A stretch of DNA of 64,000 nt from Firm-04 sp045628085 (GCA_045628085.1 JAZQOZ010000148.1:1-64000); one strand, 5' to 3'; shown: positions 16,578-25,481, counted from the first letter of the stretch. The notes: generated by a model from the letters alone, not told the origin. Translations and numbers: made by a program.

Positions 16578-18968
16578 ATGCAAAGCATGACGCAACTCAA
16601 ACAAGCCGCATTGACGCGGTATCTGACAGCCAAAGGACTGAATCCGCCGCAGCAGGAAGCTGTCCGGACAGTTCTCGGACCGGTCAGCGTTCTGGCAGGT
16701 GCAGGCAGCGGAAAGACAACTGCGATCGTCAATCGGATCGCATTTATGATGCGTTTCGGAAATGCCTATGACGGAGATGTTCCGCCGTTCAGTGCCGAGG
16801 ATGAAGAATATCTGCGGCAAACAGCAGAAGGCACAGCCGCACTCGATGAACAGCGATTAACTGAAATTCTGGGATACGCTCCGATTCCGGGCTGGCGCAT
16901 CCTTGCCATTACATTTACGAATAAAGCAGCGGCGGAACTAAAAGCAAGACTGGAAACCATGCTCGGTACATCCGCAGCGGATGTCTGGGCGGCAACATTT
17001 CACAGCGCCTGTGTCCGCATCCTGCGGCAGCATATCGACCGCCTCGGCTATTCCTCTGATTTTACGATCTATGATGCGGATGATTCACAGCGCGTGATAA
17101 AAGAACTGCTGAAAGAACCTGCATTGCAGGATCGCAGCAGAGGCGTTTCACTGGAAAAGGCATTTCCGCCGAAAGCAGTCGCCTATGAGATCAGCCGTGC
17201 AAAGGACAGACTCCTGACACCGGATGAAATGATGCAGGAAGCAGACGGGGATTTCCGGCTCAGCAAGATCGCACAGATCTATGCAGCATATCAGGAACGG
17301 CTTCTCCGTTCTAACGCCGTGGATTTCGACGATATCATCATGCTGACAGTGCAGTTATTCCGCACACAGCCTGATGTTCTGGAAAAGTATCAGAATCGCT
17401 GCCGGTATCTGCTCGTGGACGAGTATCAGGACACAAACCCTGCGCAGTATGAGCTGATCCGCCTGCTTGCCGATAAGCATCATAATCTCTGCGTTGTCGG
17501 TGACGATGATCAGAGCATCTATAAATTTCGCGGCGCAACGATCGAAAATATCCTGTCTTTTGAAACACAGTTCCCGGATTGCAGAGTGATCCGTCTGGAA
17601 CAGAATTACCGCTCGACCAAGCAGATATTAAAAGCGGCAAATTCAGTGATCCGGAACAATCAGGGCAGAAAGGATAAAACACTCTGGACTGACCTTGCAG
17701 AAGGCGATAAGGTCTGCTGGCATCGTGCAGGCGATCAGAATGCCGAAGCCCGTTTTGTAGCAGATACTGTTCTGGAAGGCATCCGGCAGGGCGGTCTGTA
17801 TCAGAATTACGCAGTGCTTTACCGGAACCATGCACTTTCCAATACGCTGGAACGTCAGCTTGCACAGGCAGGCATTCCGTATCGCATTTACGGCGGACTC
17901 CGTTTCTTTGACCGCAAAGAGATCAAGGATATCATCTCATATATGTGCGTTGTCAATAATCCATACGATATCCTGCGCTTTACACGCATCATCAACGAGC
18001 CGAAACGCGGCATCGGTGCGCAGACACTTTCCGATATCACACAGATATCGGTCGATCTCGGAATATCGCCGCTTGAGGTGCTGCGGACAGCAGACAGCTA
18101 TCCTGCGATTTCCAGACGCGCAAAACAGCTTCAGGAAGCTGCCGATGTCTTTGACCGTCTGCGTGAAGCTGCCGATACACAGCCGCTTGACGATTTTTAT
18201 GATACGTTGCTGACCGTTTCCGGATATATGGAGATGCTCCGTGCAGAGGGCGAGGAAGGCGAAAACCGGATCGAGAATATCAAGGAACTGAAATCCACGA
18301 TCCTCAGCTACATCAGTACAGCCGAAAACACCGGTGACGAGCCGACATTAAGCGGATTTCTCGAAGAAATCTCTCTGTATACGGATCAGGATCGTGCCGA
18401 TGAGTCGCAGGATGCAATGACGCTTATGACGATCCATGCAGCAAAGGGACTTGAATTTGAAAATGTATTCCTGATCGGTCTGGAGGAAGGCATTTTTCCG
18501 GGCAGACGCAGTATGGACAGTCCGGAGGAGATCGAGGAAGAACGCCGGCTTGCGTATGTTGCGATCACACGCGCAAAGAAGCGTTTATTCATTACGACAA
18601 CATCATTCCGGATGCTTTACGGACAGACTGCATCCAATACCGCATCGCGTTTTTTGAAGGAAATGGATCCGGATGTGATCGAAAAGGATGAACCGGCGCG
18701 TCCGGCTGCATCGTCAGTCAGAAACGCAGGCAGCAAACCGCAGACACAGACAGATGCTTTTTTCAAATATCCCGAGAAACACAGTGAATCATCGTCTGAT
18801 CTTGATTTTACTGCGGGTGACCGCGTCAAGAGTTTTATTCACGGTGAAGGTACCGTTCTGCAGGTTACTCCGATGGGCGGCGATATCCTGTTGGAAATTG
18901 CCTTTGACCGCGTAGGAACTAAAAAAATCATGGCAAAATATGCCCGAATCCGAAAGGTGTCATCATGA
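16578..18968 (+). CDS. pcrA: UvrD/PcrA-type ATP-dependent DNA helicase
   Basis: Superfamily 1A 3'-5' helicase for repair and replication. Motifs in order: Q-motif NPPQQEAV, Walker A LAGAGSGKT (about residue 38), Ia AITFTNKAA, II LLVDEYQDTN, III VVGDDDQSIYKFRGA, IV RLEQNYRST, V MTIHAAKGLEF and VI RRLAYVAITRAKK. An extra ~35-residue acidic insertion lies between motifs I and Ia (about residues 55-95), which explains the 796-aa length. The C-terminal tail ends in a Tudor-like GDRVKSFIHGEGTVLQV segment, as in PcrA that binds RNA polymerase. Its stop overlaps the next start (ATGA). Confidence 0.93.
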   Translation: MQSMTQLKQAALTRYLTAKGLNPPQQEAVRTVLGPVSVLAGAGSGKTTAIVNRIAFMMRFGNAYDGDVPPFSAEDEEYLRQTAEGTAALDEQRLTEILGYAPIPGWRILAITFTNKAAAELKARLETMLGTSAADVWAATFHSACVRILRQHIDRLGYSSDFTIYDADDSQRVIKELLKEPALQDRSRGVSLEKAFPPKAVAYEISRAKDRLLTPDEMMQEADGDFRLSKIAQIYAAYQERLLRSNAVDFDDIIMLTVQLFRTQPDVLEKYQNRCRYLLVDEYQDTNPAQYELIRLLADKHHNLCVVGDDDQSIYKFRGATIENILSFETQFPDCRVIRLEQNYRSTKQILKAANSVIRNNQGRKDKTLWTDLAEGDKVCWHRAGDQNAEARFVADTVLEGIRQGGLYQNYAVLYRNHALSNTLERQLAQAGIPYRIYGGLRFFDRKEIKDIISYMCVVNNPYDILRFTRIINEPKRGIGAQTLSDITQISVDLGISPLEVLRTADSYPAISRRAKQLQEAADVFDRLREAADTQPLDDFYDTLLTVSGYMEMLRAEGEEGENRIENIKELKSTILSYISTAENTGDEPTLSGFLEEISLYTDQDRADESQDAMTLMTIHAAKGLEFENVFLIGLEEGIFPGRRSMDSPEEIEEERRLAYVAITRAKKRLFITTTSFRMLYGQTASNTASRFLKEMDPDVIEKDEPARPAASSVRNAGSKPQTQTDAFFKYPEKHSESSSDLDFTAGDRVKSFIHGEGTVLQVTPMGGDILLEIAFDRVGTKKIMAKYARIRKVSS

Positions 18969-20326
18969 GTACAAATACTAGAAAAACAGCCGCGTATAAC
19001 AACGGGCAGGCAGCAGCCGGTTCCGGCGATCAGATCCGGAATACATGGGAAACTGTAAAAGAAGCACTCCGTACGAAGAACGGTCATTATTTCATTTTGG
19101 CAGTTCAGTTTCTGCTTTCTTTTGTTTCCGTGCTGTACCTGAAGGGCATTGTCCAGCTGGCATTCTACAGTATGTTCTACCGGTTGGATATTCCGGAAGA
19201 AACTCACGTGAAATACTGTATTCTTGTTTCGCTGACCTGCTTATTTTTCGGCGCAGTGATGCTGTTTACCAAACGGCAGATCATAACACGTATCTGTATT
19301 ATGGCTTCGATGCCGTTCTATTTGCCGATCATTGTGTTCAATTACAAGCATCTTGTTCTGCTGATCCCGCTTGGCATTTTGGTTGTTGTCACATATCTTG
19401 CAAGCGGCACAAAAGAAGGCCCGAAAACGATCCTCGGTGCGCTGTTCCTGATGCTGTATGTACTCGGCTTTTTCGTCTTTATGACTGTGCAGAATATTCT
19501 TCAGCCTGCAACAGAGGAAACAGTGATCGAACGCGGCGTAACTCCCGGCGGTTCCTATCGCTATTCGATCGTTCAGGTTCTCGATCAGGGCGACGGCAAT
19601 ACCTATGTTGCGATCGAACCGAACGATGCCGATATCGAATATTCAAACTGCAAATGGTTTTCAAAAGGTTTCCGTCAGGAGATCTATCGTGAGCGTCCGC
19701 TGAAAGCAGGTTTCCATGCAGAGTGGACGACGCAGACTCGCGCAGAGATCACAAAGGAACTGATCACCAAGAATCCGAGTACAGTCTTTGTACTCGATGC
19801 AGAGCAGATGAAACTGCTTGGATTGAATGTCGGCTTCGCTGAGGAATATGAGATCTCAGAACTGTCACGCAGTCAGCGCCATAAGCTCGGCTACGGTTCC
19901 AACGATGATGCGCTGGATTCGCGTCTTGCAGGTCTGCTCCATATCACTTTGATGGATCCGGATTATGTTGTCACGCTCGATTTTGATAAAATGGTTGAGC
20001 TTGGATTAGCACCGACTTATGAACAGCGTCTGTCCCGCATGACGGATGAACAGCTTGCAATTCTCGGTGTTCCGGAGGAAAATGAAGTTCTGAAAGTCGG
20101 CAGAAAGGTCGTATTCCGCGAATATGTCGCTGTTCTGGAACGCCGTTTCGGTAAAGAAAACCGCGATATGGATGCATTCCTCGAATCCAATGAACAGCCG
20201 GAGGTCCATCCGGAGGGCGTTGAAATTCCGGTAAAGGAAACAACGACCGTTACGACCGTTACCACGACCGGAACAACGACCACCGAAACCACAACCGCAA
20301 CAACCGCAGCCCAGATCTTCTGGTAA
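18965..20326 (+). CDS. Membrane protein of unknown function with Thr-rich tail
   Basis: A 453-aa protein not assigned to a family. Residues 1-40 are polar; then about five hydrophobic segments follow between 42 and 175 (FILAVQFLLSFVSVLYL, YCILVSLTCLFFGAVML, ASMPFYLPIIVF, VLLIPLGILVVVTYLA, ILGALFLMLYVLGFFVFM). A ~230-residue extramembrane domain comes next. The last ~30 residues are almost all Thr/Val (ETTTVTTVTTTG and on), ending AAQIFW. The start overlaps the pcrA stop by 4 bp with AAAGGTG upstream, so it is co-translated with the helicase. Thr-rich linkers are common in exported Ruminococcus proteins (general knowledge). Confidence 0.7.
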   Translation: MSTNTRKTAAYNNGQAAAGSGDQIRNTWETVKEALRTKNGHYFILAVQFLLSFVSVLYLKGIVQLAFYSMFYRLDIPEETHVKYCILVSLTCLFFGAVMLFTKRQIITRICIMASMPFYLPIIVFNYKHLVLLIPLGILVVVTYLASGTKEGPKTILGALFLMLYVLGFFVFMTVQNILQPATEETVIERGVTPGGSYRYSIVQVLDQGDGNTYVAIEPNDADIEYSNCKWFSKGFRQEIYRERPLKAGFHAEWTTQTRAEITKELITKNPSTVFVLDAEQMKLLGLNVGFAEEYEISELSRSQRHKLGYGSNDDALDSRLAGLLHITLMDPDYVVTLDFDKMVELGLAPTYEQRLSRMTDEQLAILGVPEENEVLKVGRKVVFREYVAVLERRFGKENRDMDAFLESNEQPEVHPEGVEIPVKETTTVTTVTTTGTTTTETTTATTAAQIFW

Positions 20327-20355
20327 TACAAATCGCACCGGAAATGAAGCAGTGA

Positions 20356-20506
20356 AAACATCAGGGGGAAACATCACCATATACAGCCGGAACGGATGAA
20401 AAGGGAATCATCCGCCGGAGTCTGCAATGCGGAGAGAGAACCGCCGCAGACTTCAAACAACATACCGGCTGCTGATGTTTGCCGATTCCGGAGAATTGTT
20501 CTCCGG
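20356..20506 (+). ncRNA. Structured leader RNA of xylB (candidate cis-regulator)
   Basis: Five perfect or near-perfect helices can be drawn. P1: 20356-20364 with 20472-20480 (9 bp). P2: 20384-20390 with 20465-20471 (7 bp), directly stacked on P1 on the 3' side. P3: 20393-20398 with 20409-20414. P4: 20419-20425 with 20446-20452, plus 20429-20432 with 20441-20444. A separate hairpin, 20488-20495 with 20499-20506 (8 bp), follows. P1-P4 nest as a multi-branch junction with a 19-nt purine/AC-rich bulge between P1 and P2. The CCGG of P2's 5' arm (20387-20390) can instead pair with CCGG at 20415-20418, extending P3, so two states are possible. It ends about 45 bases before the xylB start. I do not recognise the class. 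Confidence 0.55.
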
Positions 20507-20550
20507 CGGAAATACCCGTAATATTTCAATGTAAACGGAGGATTTGAACC

Positions 20551-22074
20551 ATGAATTACTATCTTGGCGTTGACATCGGTACCAGCGGTACCAAAACCGT
20601 TCTGTTTGACGTAAAAGGCACGGTGATCGCTTCTGCAACTGAAGAATATCCGCTTTATCAGCCGCAAAACGGCTATGCAGAGCAGGATCCGCAGGACTGG
20701 GCAAATGCTGTTCTGCACACTATGGCAGCCGTTCTTGCAAAAAGCGGCGCAGATAAGAATGATGTCAAGGGTATCGGCCTTTCCGGTCAGATGCACGGTC
20801 TTGTCATGCTTGACAAAGACAACAACGTGATCCGCAAGTCGATCATCTGGTGTGACCAGAGAACTGCAAAGGAATGCGAGGAGATCACCGAAAAAGTCGG
20901 CGCTGAGCGTCTGATCGAGATCACCGCAAACCCTGCACTGACTGGCTTTACGGCATCTAAGATTCTCTGGGTTCGCAACAATGAGCCGGAGAACTATGCA
21001 AAATGCGCACATATTCTGCTGCCGAAAGATTATATCCGCTTTATTCTGACCGGAGAGTATGCAACTGAGGTCTCAGATGCATCCGGTATGCAGCTGCTCG
21101 ATATTCCGAACCGCTGCTGGTCGGATGAAGTACTTGAAAAACTCGATATCGACAAGAATATGCTTGCAAAGGTCTATGAATCACCGGAAATCACCGGTAC
21201 TTTGACCGAAGAAGCCGCAAAGCAGACCGGTCTTGCTGCCGGAACACCGGTTGTCGGCGGAGCAGGCGACAATGCTGCTGCTGCGATCGGTACAGGCGTT
21301 GCTTCTGACGGCAAGGCATTCACAACGATCGGTACAAGCGGTGTTGTCTTTGCACACAGTTCGAAGATCTCGATTGATCCGAAGGGCAGAGTGCATACGT
21401 TCTGCTGTGCTGTTCCGGGCTGCTGGCACGTTATGGGCGTAACACAGGGTGCTGGTCTTTCACTGAAATGGTTCCGCGACAACTTCTGCGATGCTGAAAA
21501 GCAGACCGCAAAAGGTATGGGCGTGGATGAATATTACCTGATGGACAAAGAAGCAGAACAGTCTCCGATCGGTGCAAACCGTCTGCTGTATCTGCCGTAT
21601 CTGATGGGTGAGCGTACCCCGCATCTGGATGCAAATGCCCGCGGCGTATTCTTCGGACTTTCTGCAATGCATCAGAAACGTGATCTGCTCCGCGCTGTCA
21701 TGGAAGGCGTTACGTATTCGCTCCGCGACTGCCTTGAGGTGTTCCGCGAGATGAATATTACCGTAGATGATATGATGGCTTGCGGCGGCGGCGGTTCTTC
21801 TCCGCTGTGGAGACAGATGCTTGCCGATCTGTTCAACTGCCCGATCCAGACAACAAAATCCAAGGAAGGCCCTGCACTCGGCGTTGCAATTCTGGCAATG
21901 GTCGGAACAGGCGCTTATGCAAGCGTTCCGGAGGCTTGTACAGCGATCATCGGCACGGATAAGACCTGCGCTCCGCAGACAGATGCCGTTCCGGTCTATG
22001 AAAATTATTATCAGCTCTACCGCAAGATCTATCCTGCACTGAAAGATCAGTACGCAGAACTTGCCGGACTTTAA
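20551..22074 (+). CDS. xylB: Xylulokinase
   Basis: FGGY-family sugar kinase phosphorylating D-xylulose to xylulose-5-phosphate, linking xylan-derived xylose to the pentose phosphate pathway. The 507-aa protein has the N-terminal LGVDIGTSGTKTVLFD phosphate loop, GLSGQMHGLV and the substrate-binding IWCDQRT, VGGAGDNAAAAIGTG, the FGGY signature area GVTYSLRDCLEVF and MACGGGGSSPLWRQM. CGGAGG precedes ATG 20551. The long structured leader suggests post-transcriptional control. No xylose isomerase is in the window. Confidence 0.93.
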   Translation: MNYYLGVDIGTSGTKTVLFDVKGTVIASATEEYPLYQPQNGYAEQDPQDWANAVLHTMAAVLAKSGADKNDVKGIGLSGQMHGLVMLDKDNNVIRKSIIWCDQRTAKECEEITEKVGAERLIEITANPALTGFTASKILWVRNNEPENYAKCAHILLPKDYIRFILTGEYATEVSDASGMQLLDIPNRCWSDEVLEKLDIDKNMLAKVYESPEITGTLTEEAAKQTGLAAGTPVVGGAGDNAAAAIGTGVASDGKAFTTIGTSGVVFAHSSKISIDPKGRVHTFCCAVPGCWHVMGVTQGAGLSLKWFRDNFCDAEKQTAKGMGVDEYYLMDKEAEQSPIGANRLLYLPYLMGERTPHLDANARGVFFGLSAMHQKRDLLRAVMEGVTYSLRDCLEVFREMNITVDDMMACGGGGSSPLWRQMLADLFNCPIQTTKSKEGPALGVAILAMVGTGAYASVPEACTAIIGTDKTCAPQTDAVPVYENYYQLYRKIYPALKDQYAELAGL

Positions 22075-22081
22075 TTACTGA

Positions 22082-22135
22082 ATGGATGACGCGCCGGAAG
22101 TCCGTTTTTTCCGGCGCGGCGCATCCATATTTATT
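22082..22135 (+). terminator. Long hairpin, probable xylB terminator
   Basis: A two-part stem pairs 22082-22088 with 22122-22128 and 22090-22099 with 22109-22118, followed by an AT-rich stretch rather than a pure T run. It lies 8 bp after the xylB stop and just before the hisB ribosome binding site. Confidence 0.55.
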
Positions 22136-22171
22136 CACAGCACAGCATTATCAAATATACGGAGGCAAAAT

Positions 22172-22756
22172 ATGCGAGAGGCAACAGTAACACGGAATAC
22201 CAGAGAAACGCAGATCACGGTCAGCGTCAGACTGGACGGCAAAGGTGAAAGTGATATCTCAACCGGCATCGGTTTCTTTGACCATATGCTGACAGCCCTT
22301 TCACGGCACAGCGGTATCAGTATGCAGATCCACACAAACGGTGATCTGGATGTTGACGGACACCATACTGTTGAGGATACCGGCATTGTGCTTGGGCAGG
22401 CACTCGGACAGGCACTTGGCGACAAGTCCGGCATCGCACGCTACGGCAGTGCATATATCCCGATGGATGAAGCACTATCATTCTGCGCACTTGACCTCTC
22501 CAATCGCCCGTATGTTGTTTTCCGCGGTTCATTCACAAACCAGATGATCGGACAGTATGATGCCTGCCTGACAGAGGAGTTTTTCCGCGCATTGGCTGTC
22601 AATGCCGGTATCACCCTGCATTTGGATATGTGCTATGGCAGCAACGATCATCATAAATGTGAAGCACTGTTCAAGGCATTCGCACACGCTCTGAAAGCGG
22701 CAGTGCGCTTCAATGAGGACGGCACTGTACTTTCAACAAAGGGGGTTCTGGCATGA
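22172..22756 (+). CDS. hisB: Imidazoleglycerol-phosphate dehydratase
   Basis: Seventh step of histidine synthesis: converts imidazole glycerol phosphate to imidazole acetol phosphate using Mn2+. The 194-aa single-function form has the duplicated metal motifs DHMLTALSRHSG / DGHHTVEDTGIVLGQAL and CYGSNDHHKCEALFKAFAHAL. Start ATG 22172 follows GGAGG; longer readings in frame are not supported. It opens a tight hisB-hisH-hisA-hisF cluster and overlaps hisH by 4 bp. Confidence 0.96.
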   Translation: MREATVTRNTRETQITVSVRLDGKGESDISTGIGFFDHMLTALSRHSGISMQIHTNGDLDVDGHHTVEDTGIVLGQALGQALGDKSGIARYGSAYIPMDEALSFCALDLSNRPYVVFRGSFTNQMIGQYDACLTEEFFRALAVNAGITLHLDMCYGSNDHHKCEALFKAFAHALKAAVRFNEDGTVLSTKGVLA

Positions 22757-23358
22757 TCGCTGTCATTGATTACGGTGCAGGCAATCTTTTTTCTGTCTGC
22801 AATGCACTGCGTTATCTTGATATCGCACATGAGATCACGAAAGATGCAGATACGATCAATCGTGCTGATGCGGTCATTCTGCCGGGAGTCGGCGCTTTTC
22901 CGGCGGCTATGACATCACTTCGTCAGACCGGTTTGATCGGTACGATCAGAGAGAATGCGGCAAAAAAGCCGCTGCTCGGCATCTGTCTGGGAATGCAGAT
23001 GCTCTTTGACCGTTCCGATGAGAACGGCGACTGTGAAGGGCTTGGAATGATCTCCGGATCTGTTCAGCGTATTCCTTCAAAGCGCGTTATCATACCGCAC
23101 ATGGGATGGAACGAGCTGGTCGTTACACAGGAATCCGATATTCTAAAGAATATCGAAAAACCTGTATTTACGTATTTTGTCCATTCTTATCAGGCTTTCT
23201 GCGACGATCGGAATATCATTGCATACTGCGATTATGACGGAAAGATTCCGGCACTTGTTACGGACGGTAAATATGTGTTCGGAGCGCAGTTTCATCCGGA
23301 AAAATCCGGTGAAAAAGGTTTGCAGATGCTTCGTAATTTTGAGGAGATGACAAAATGA
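22753..23358 (+). CDS. hisH: Imidazole glycerol phosphate synthase, glutaminase subunit
   Basis: Class I glutamine amidotransferase that supplies ammonia to HisF. The 201-aa protein has the nucleophile elbow LLGICLGMQML (Cys about residue 78), the MGWNEL segment, and the catalytic His-x-Glu in AQFHPEKSG near the end. The ATGA overlap with hisB and a similar overlap with hisA couple translation of all three. Confidence 0.96.
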   Translation: MIAVIDYGAGNLFSVCNALRYLDIAHEITKDADTINRADAVILPGVGAFPAAMTSLRQTGLIGTIRENAAKKPLLGICLGMQMLFDRSDENGDCEGLGMISGSVQRIPSKRVIIPHMGWNELVVTQESDILKNIEKPVFTYFVHSYQAFCDDRNIIAYCDYDGKIPALVTDGKYVFGAQFHPEKSGEKGLQMLRNFEEMTK

Positions 23359-24524
23359 TTATATTTCCGGCGATCGACATTATCGGGGGACAATGTGTCC
23401 GTCTGGTAAAAGGGGACTACGCGACTGCATCAAAGGTCGCAGATGATCCGCTTGAAACTGCGAAAAAATTTGAAGCCGCCGGCGCTGAATGGATCCACAT
23501 GGTCGATCTGGACGGCGCAAAGGCAGGCTATCCGGTCAATACGGAGATATATAAGAATATAGCTGAAAATACGAATCTCAAGGTTGAAGTCGGCGGCGGT
23601 ATCCGGACGCTTGATACGATTCAGGCATATCTGGATCTCGGCATTGCGCGTGTCATTCTCGGATCTGTTGCACTGAAAAATCCGCAGCTTGTTGCGGATG
23701 CTGTCGCAAAATTCGGCGCAGACAAAATCGTTGTCGGGATCGATGCGAAAAACGAAATGGTTGCCGCAGAGGGATGGCTCGAAACCAGCGAGGTACATTA
23801 TATTGATCTTGCGAAAGCAATGATCCAAGCGGGTGTACGCACTTTCATTTTTACGGATATTTCAAAGGACGGAACGCTCTCCGGTGTCAATGCAGAACAG
23901 CTTCGCAAGCTGCGTGACGCAACTGACGGGCAGTGCAATATCGTTGCATCCGGCGGTGTTCATACGATTGAAGATATTATCGTATGCCGCGATCTCGGTC
24001 TGTACGGAACGATCGCAGGAAAGTCGCTCTATCAGGGTACACTTGATCTTGCAGAGGCGATCCGCATTTCTGAGCCGGTGTGTTATCGTTCCATGCAGCC
24101 GGATGATTTCACAGATTTGTATGCGCTTTGGACTGCCTGCGGAAACGGCCTGAATAATCTGGACGATTCTGCGGAAGGCATTGCAAAATATCTTTGCCGG
24201 AATCCGAATACTTCTTTTGTTGCAGAAGAAAACGGAAAGCTCGTCGGAGCGGTGCTTGCCGGTCATGACGGCAGACGCGGATACATTCAGCACATATCTG
24301 TTTATGAATCATGCAGACGGCGCGGCATTGGCGGCAAACTCGTAAAAATGTGCATGGATGCAATGCGCAAAGAGGGGATTCATAAGGTCGCGCTTGTTGC
24401 ATTCAAACAGAATGCGGTCGGCAATGCTTTCTGGGAACAGCAGGGATTTGCTGTGCGTGATGATCTGAATTACCGGAATCTTGCACTGGCGGATATGATT
24501 CGTTTCGATCCGGAATACAAATAA
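23355..24524 (+). CDS. hisA: HisA fused to a C-terminal GNAT acetyltransferase
   Basis: Residues 1 to about 236 are a complete (beta/alpha)8 ProFAR isomerase: IIFPAIDIIGGQCVRLVKGD with the catalytic Asp, VDLDGAKAG, VGGGIRT, TDISKDGTLSGVN and IVASGGV. From about residue 241 to 389 a full GNAT domain follows, with LVGAVLAGHDGRRGYIQHISV and the acetyl-CoA signature RRRGIGGKLV (about 320-329), ending AFWEQQGF. There is no stop or frameshift between the parts; HisA alone is usually ~240 aa. The fusion lies in the middle of hisBHAF, 4 bp overlapping hisH and 11 bp before hisF. The acetyltransferase substrate is unknown, and a link to histidine metabolism is inference. Confidence 0.93.
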   Translation: MIIFPAIDIIGGQCVRLVKGDYATASKVADDPLETAKKFEAAGAEWIHMVDLDGAKAGYPVNTEIYKNIAENTNLKVEVGGGIRTLDTIQAYLDLGIARVILGSVALKNPQLVADAVAKFGADKIVVGIDAKNEMVAAEGWLETSEVHYIDLAKAMIQAGVRTFIFTDISKDGTLSGVNAEQLRKLRDATDGQCNIVASGGVHTIEDIIVCRDLGLYGTIAGKSLYQGTLDLAEAIRISEPVCYRSMQPDDFTDLYALWTACGNGLNNLDDSAEGIAKYLCRNPNTSFVAEENGKLVGAVLAGHDGRRGYIQHISVYESCRRRGIGGKLVKMCMDAMRKEGIHKVALVAFKQNAVGNAFWEQQGFAVRDDLNYRNLALADMIRFDPEYK

Positions 24525-24535
24525 AGGAGAGCAGT

Positions 24536-25291
24536 ATGCTTGCAAAAAGAATCATTCCGTGTCTGGATGTCCGGCACGGAAAGGTCGTCAAAGGCGTAAA
24601 TTTTGAGGGCGTAAAAGATGTCGGCGATCCGGTTGCCTGTGCAGCGGAATATAACCGGCAGGGCGCTGATGAGATCGTTTTTTATGATATTGTTGCATCT
24701 CACGAGGGACGCGGTACTATTCTGGATGTTGTCCGTGAGACTGCTAAGCGCGTGTTTGTCCCGCTGACAGTCGGCGGCGGCATTTCCTCGGTTGACGATA
24801 TGCGTGAAACACTGCGCGCCGGTGCGGACAAAATCAGCATCAATTCATCTGCCGTAAAGAATCCGAAACTGATTTCCGAAGGTGCAGAGATATTCGGTTC
24901 ACAATGTATTGTTGTCGGCATTGATGCGAAACGAAACGGCAAAGGCGGCTATTCAGTCTTTGCGAACGGCGGCAGAATTGATATGCAGGTCGATCTGCTC
25001 GAATGGGTACAGGAAGTTGAACGGCGCGGAGCAGGGGAGATCTGTCTGAATTCGATCGACACGGACGGTGTACGCGGCGGATTTGATCTGGAAATGCTCA
25101 AAGATGTCTGTGCGCGTGTACGGATCCCGGTCATTGCATCGGGCGGTGCAGGAAAACTCAGTGATTTTGCAACCGTTTTTGAACAGACGGATGCAACGGC
25201 GGCACTTGCTGCATCCCTGTTCCATTTCGGTGAACTGACGATCCCGCAGGTCAAGGATGACTGCCGAAGCAAGGGCATTCTGATGCGGTAA
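24536..25291 (+). CDS. hisF: Imidazole glycerol phosphate synthase, cyclase subunit
   Basis: Cyclase half of IGP synthase, joining ammonia from HisH with PRFAR to give imidazole glycerol phosphate and AICAR. The 251-aa barrel has CLDVRHGKVVKG with the catalytic Asp, DIVASHEGRGT, VGGGISS, VVGIDAKR and the LNSIDTDGVRGGFD active-site segment. AAAGGAG precedes ATG 24536. Last gene of the local his cluster; hisG, hisD, hisC and hisI are not here. Confidence 0.97.
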   Translation: MLAKRIIPCLDVRHGKVVKGVNFEGVKDVGDPVACAAEYNRQGADEIVFYDIVASHEGRGTILDVVRETAKRVFVPLTVGGGISSVDDMRETLRAGADKISINSSAVKNPKLISEGAEIFGSQCIVVGIDAKRNGKGGYSVFANGGRIDMQVDLLEWVQEVERRGAGEICLNSIDTDGVRGGFDLEMLKDVCARVRIPVIASGGAGKLSDFATVFEQTDATAALAASLFHFGELTIPQVKDDCRSKGILMR

Positions 25292-25326
25292 GCCGCGCTG
25301 TGACTATTTTGCAGGAAGGCGTACAA

Positions 25327-25431
25327 ATGAACCGAATCTCGATCTGTCATGCCGCATACTGGTATTGGCTGCATTTACCGCAGGATACACCGCGATATAT
25401 GGCGTGGGGCATACCCGCATCCGGCAAATGA
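25327..25431 (+). CDS. Possible leader peptide before tyrS (34 aa)
   Basis: A short ORF in the 190-bp gap between hisF and tyrS. ATG 25327 has AGGAAGG about 8-9 bases upstream and ends at a TGA immediately followed by TAA. The peptide contains AYWYW and later RYMAW, giving three Tyr and three Trp in 34 residues. A small hairpin (aaccgc/gcggtt) follows before the tyrS ribosome binding site. This could be a tyrosine-responsive attenuator, but the ORF may also be chance. No canonical T-box motif was found here. Confidence 0.35.
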   Translation: MNRISICHAAYWYWLHLPQDTPRYMAWGIPASGK

Positions 25432-25481
25432 TAATGAACATTGTAACCGCGTGGCGGTTTCAGATAAAGGAGAAATGAAAA

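Noticed and set aside
20356..20480. Cobalamin riboswitch before xylB
   Set aside because: AAAAGGGAA resembles part of that class, but the rest of the conserved core and the helix order do not fit.
25292..25481. T-box riboswitch before tyrS
   Set aside because: accgcg and tgg fragments occur, but no AGGGTGGNACCGCG element, specifier loop or terminator could be assembled.
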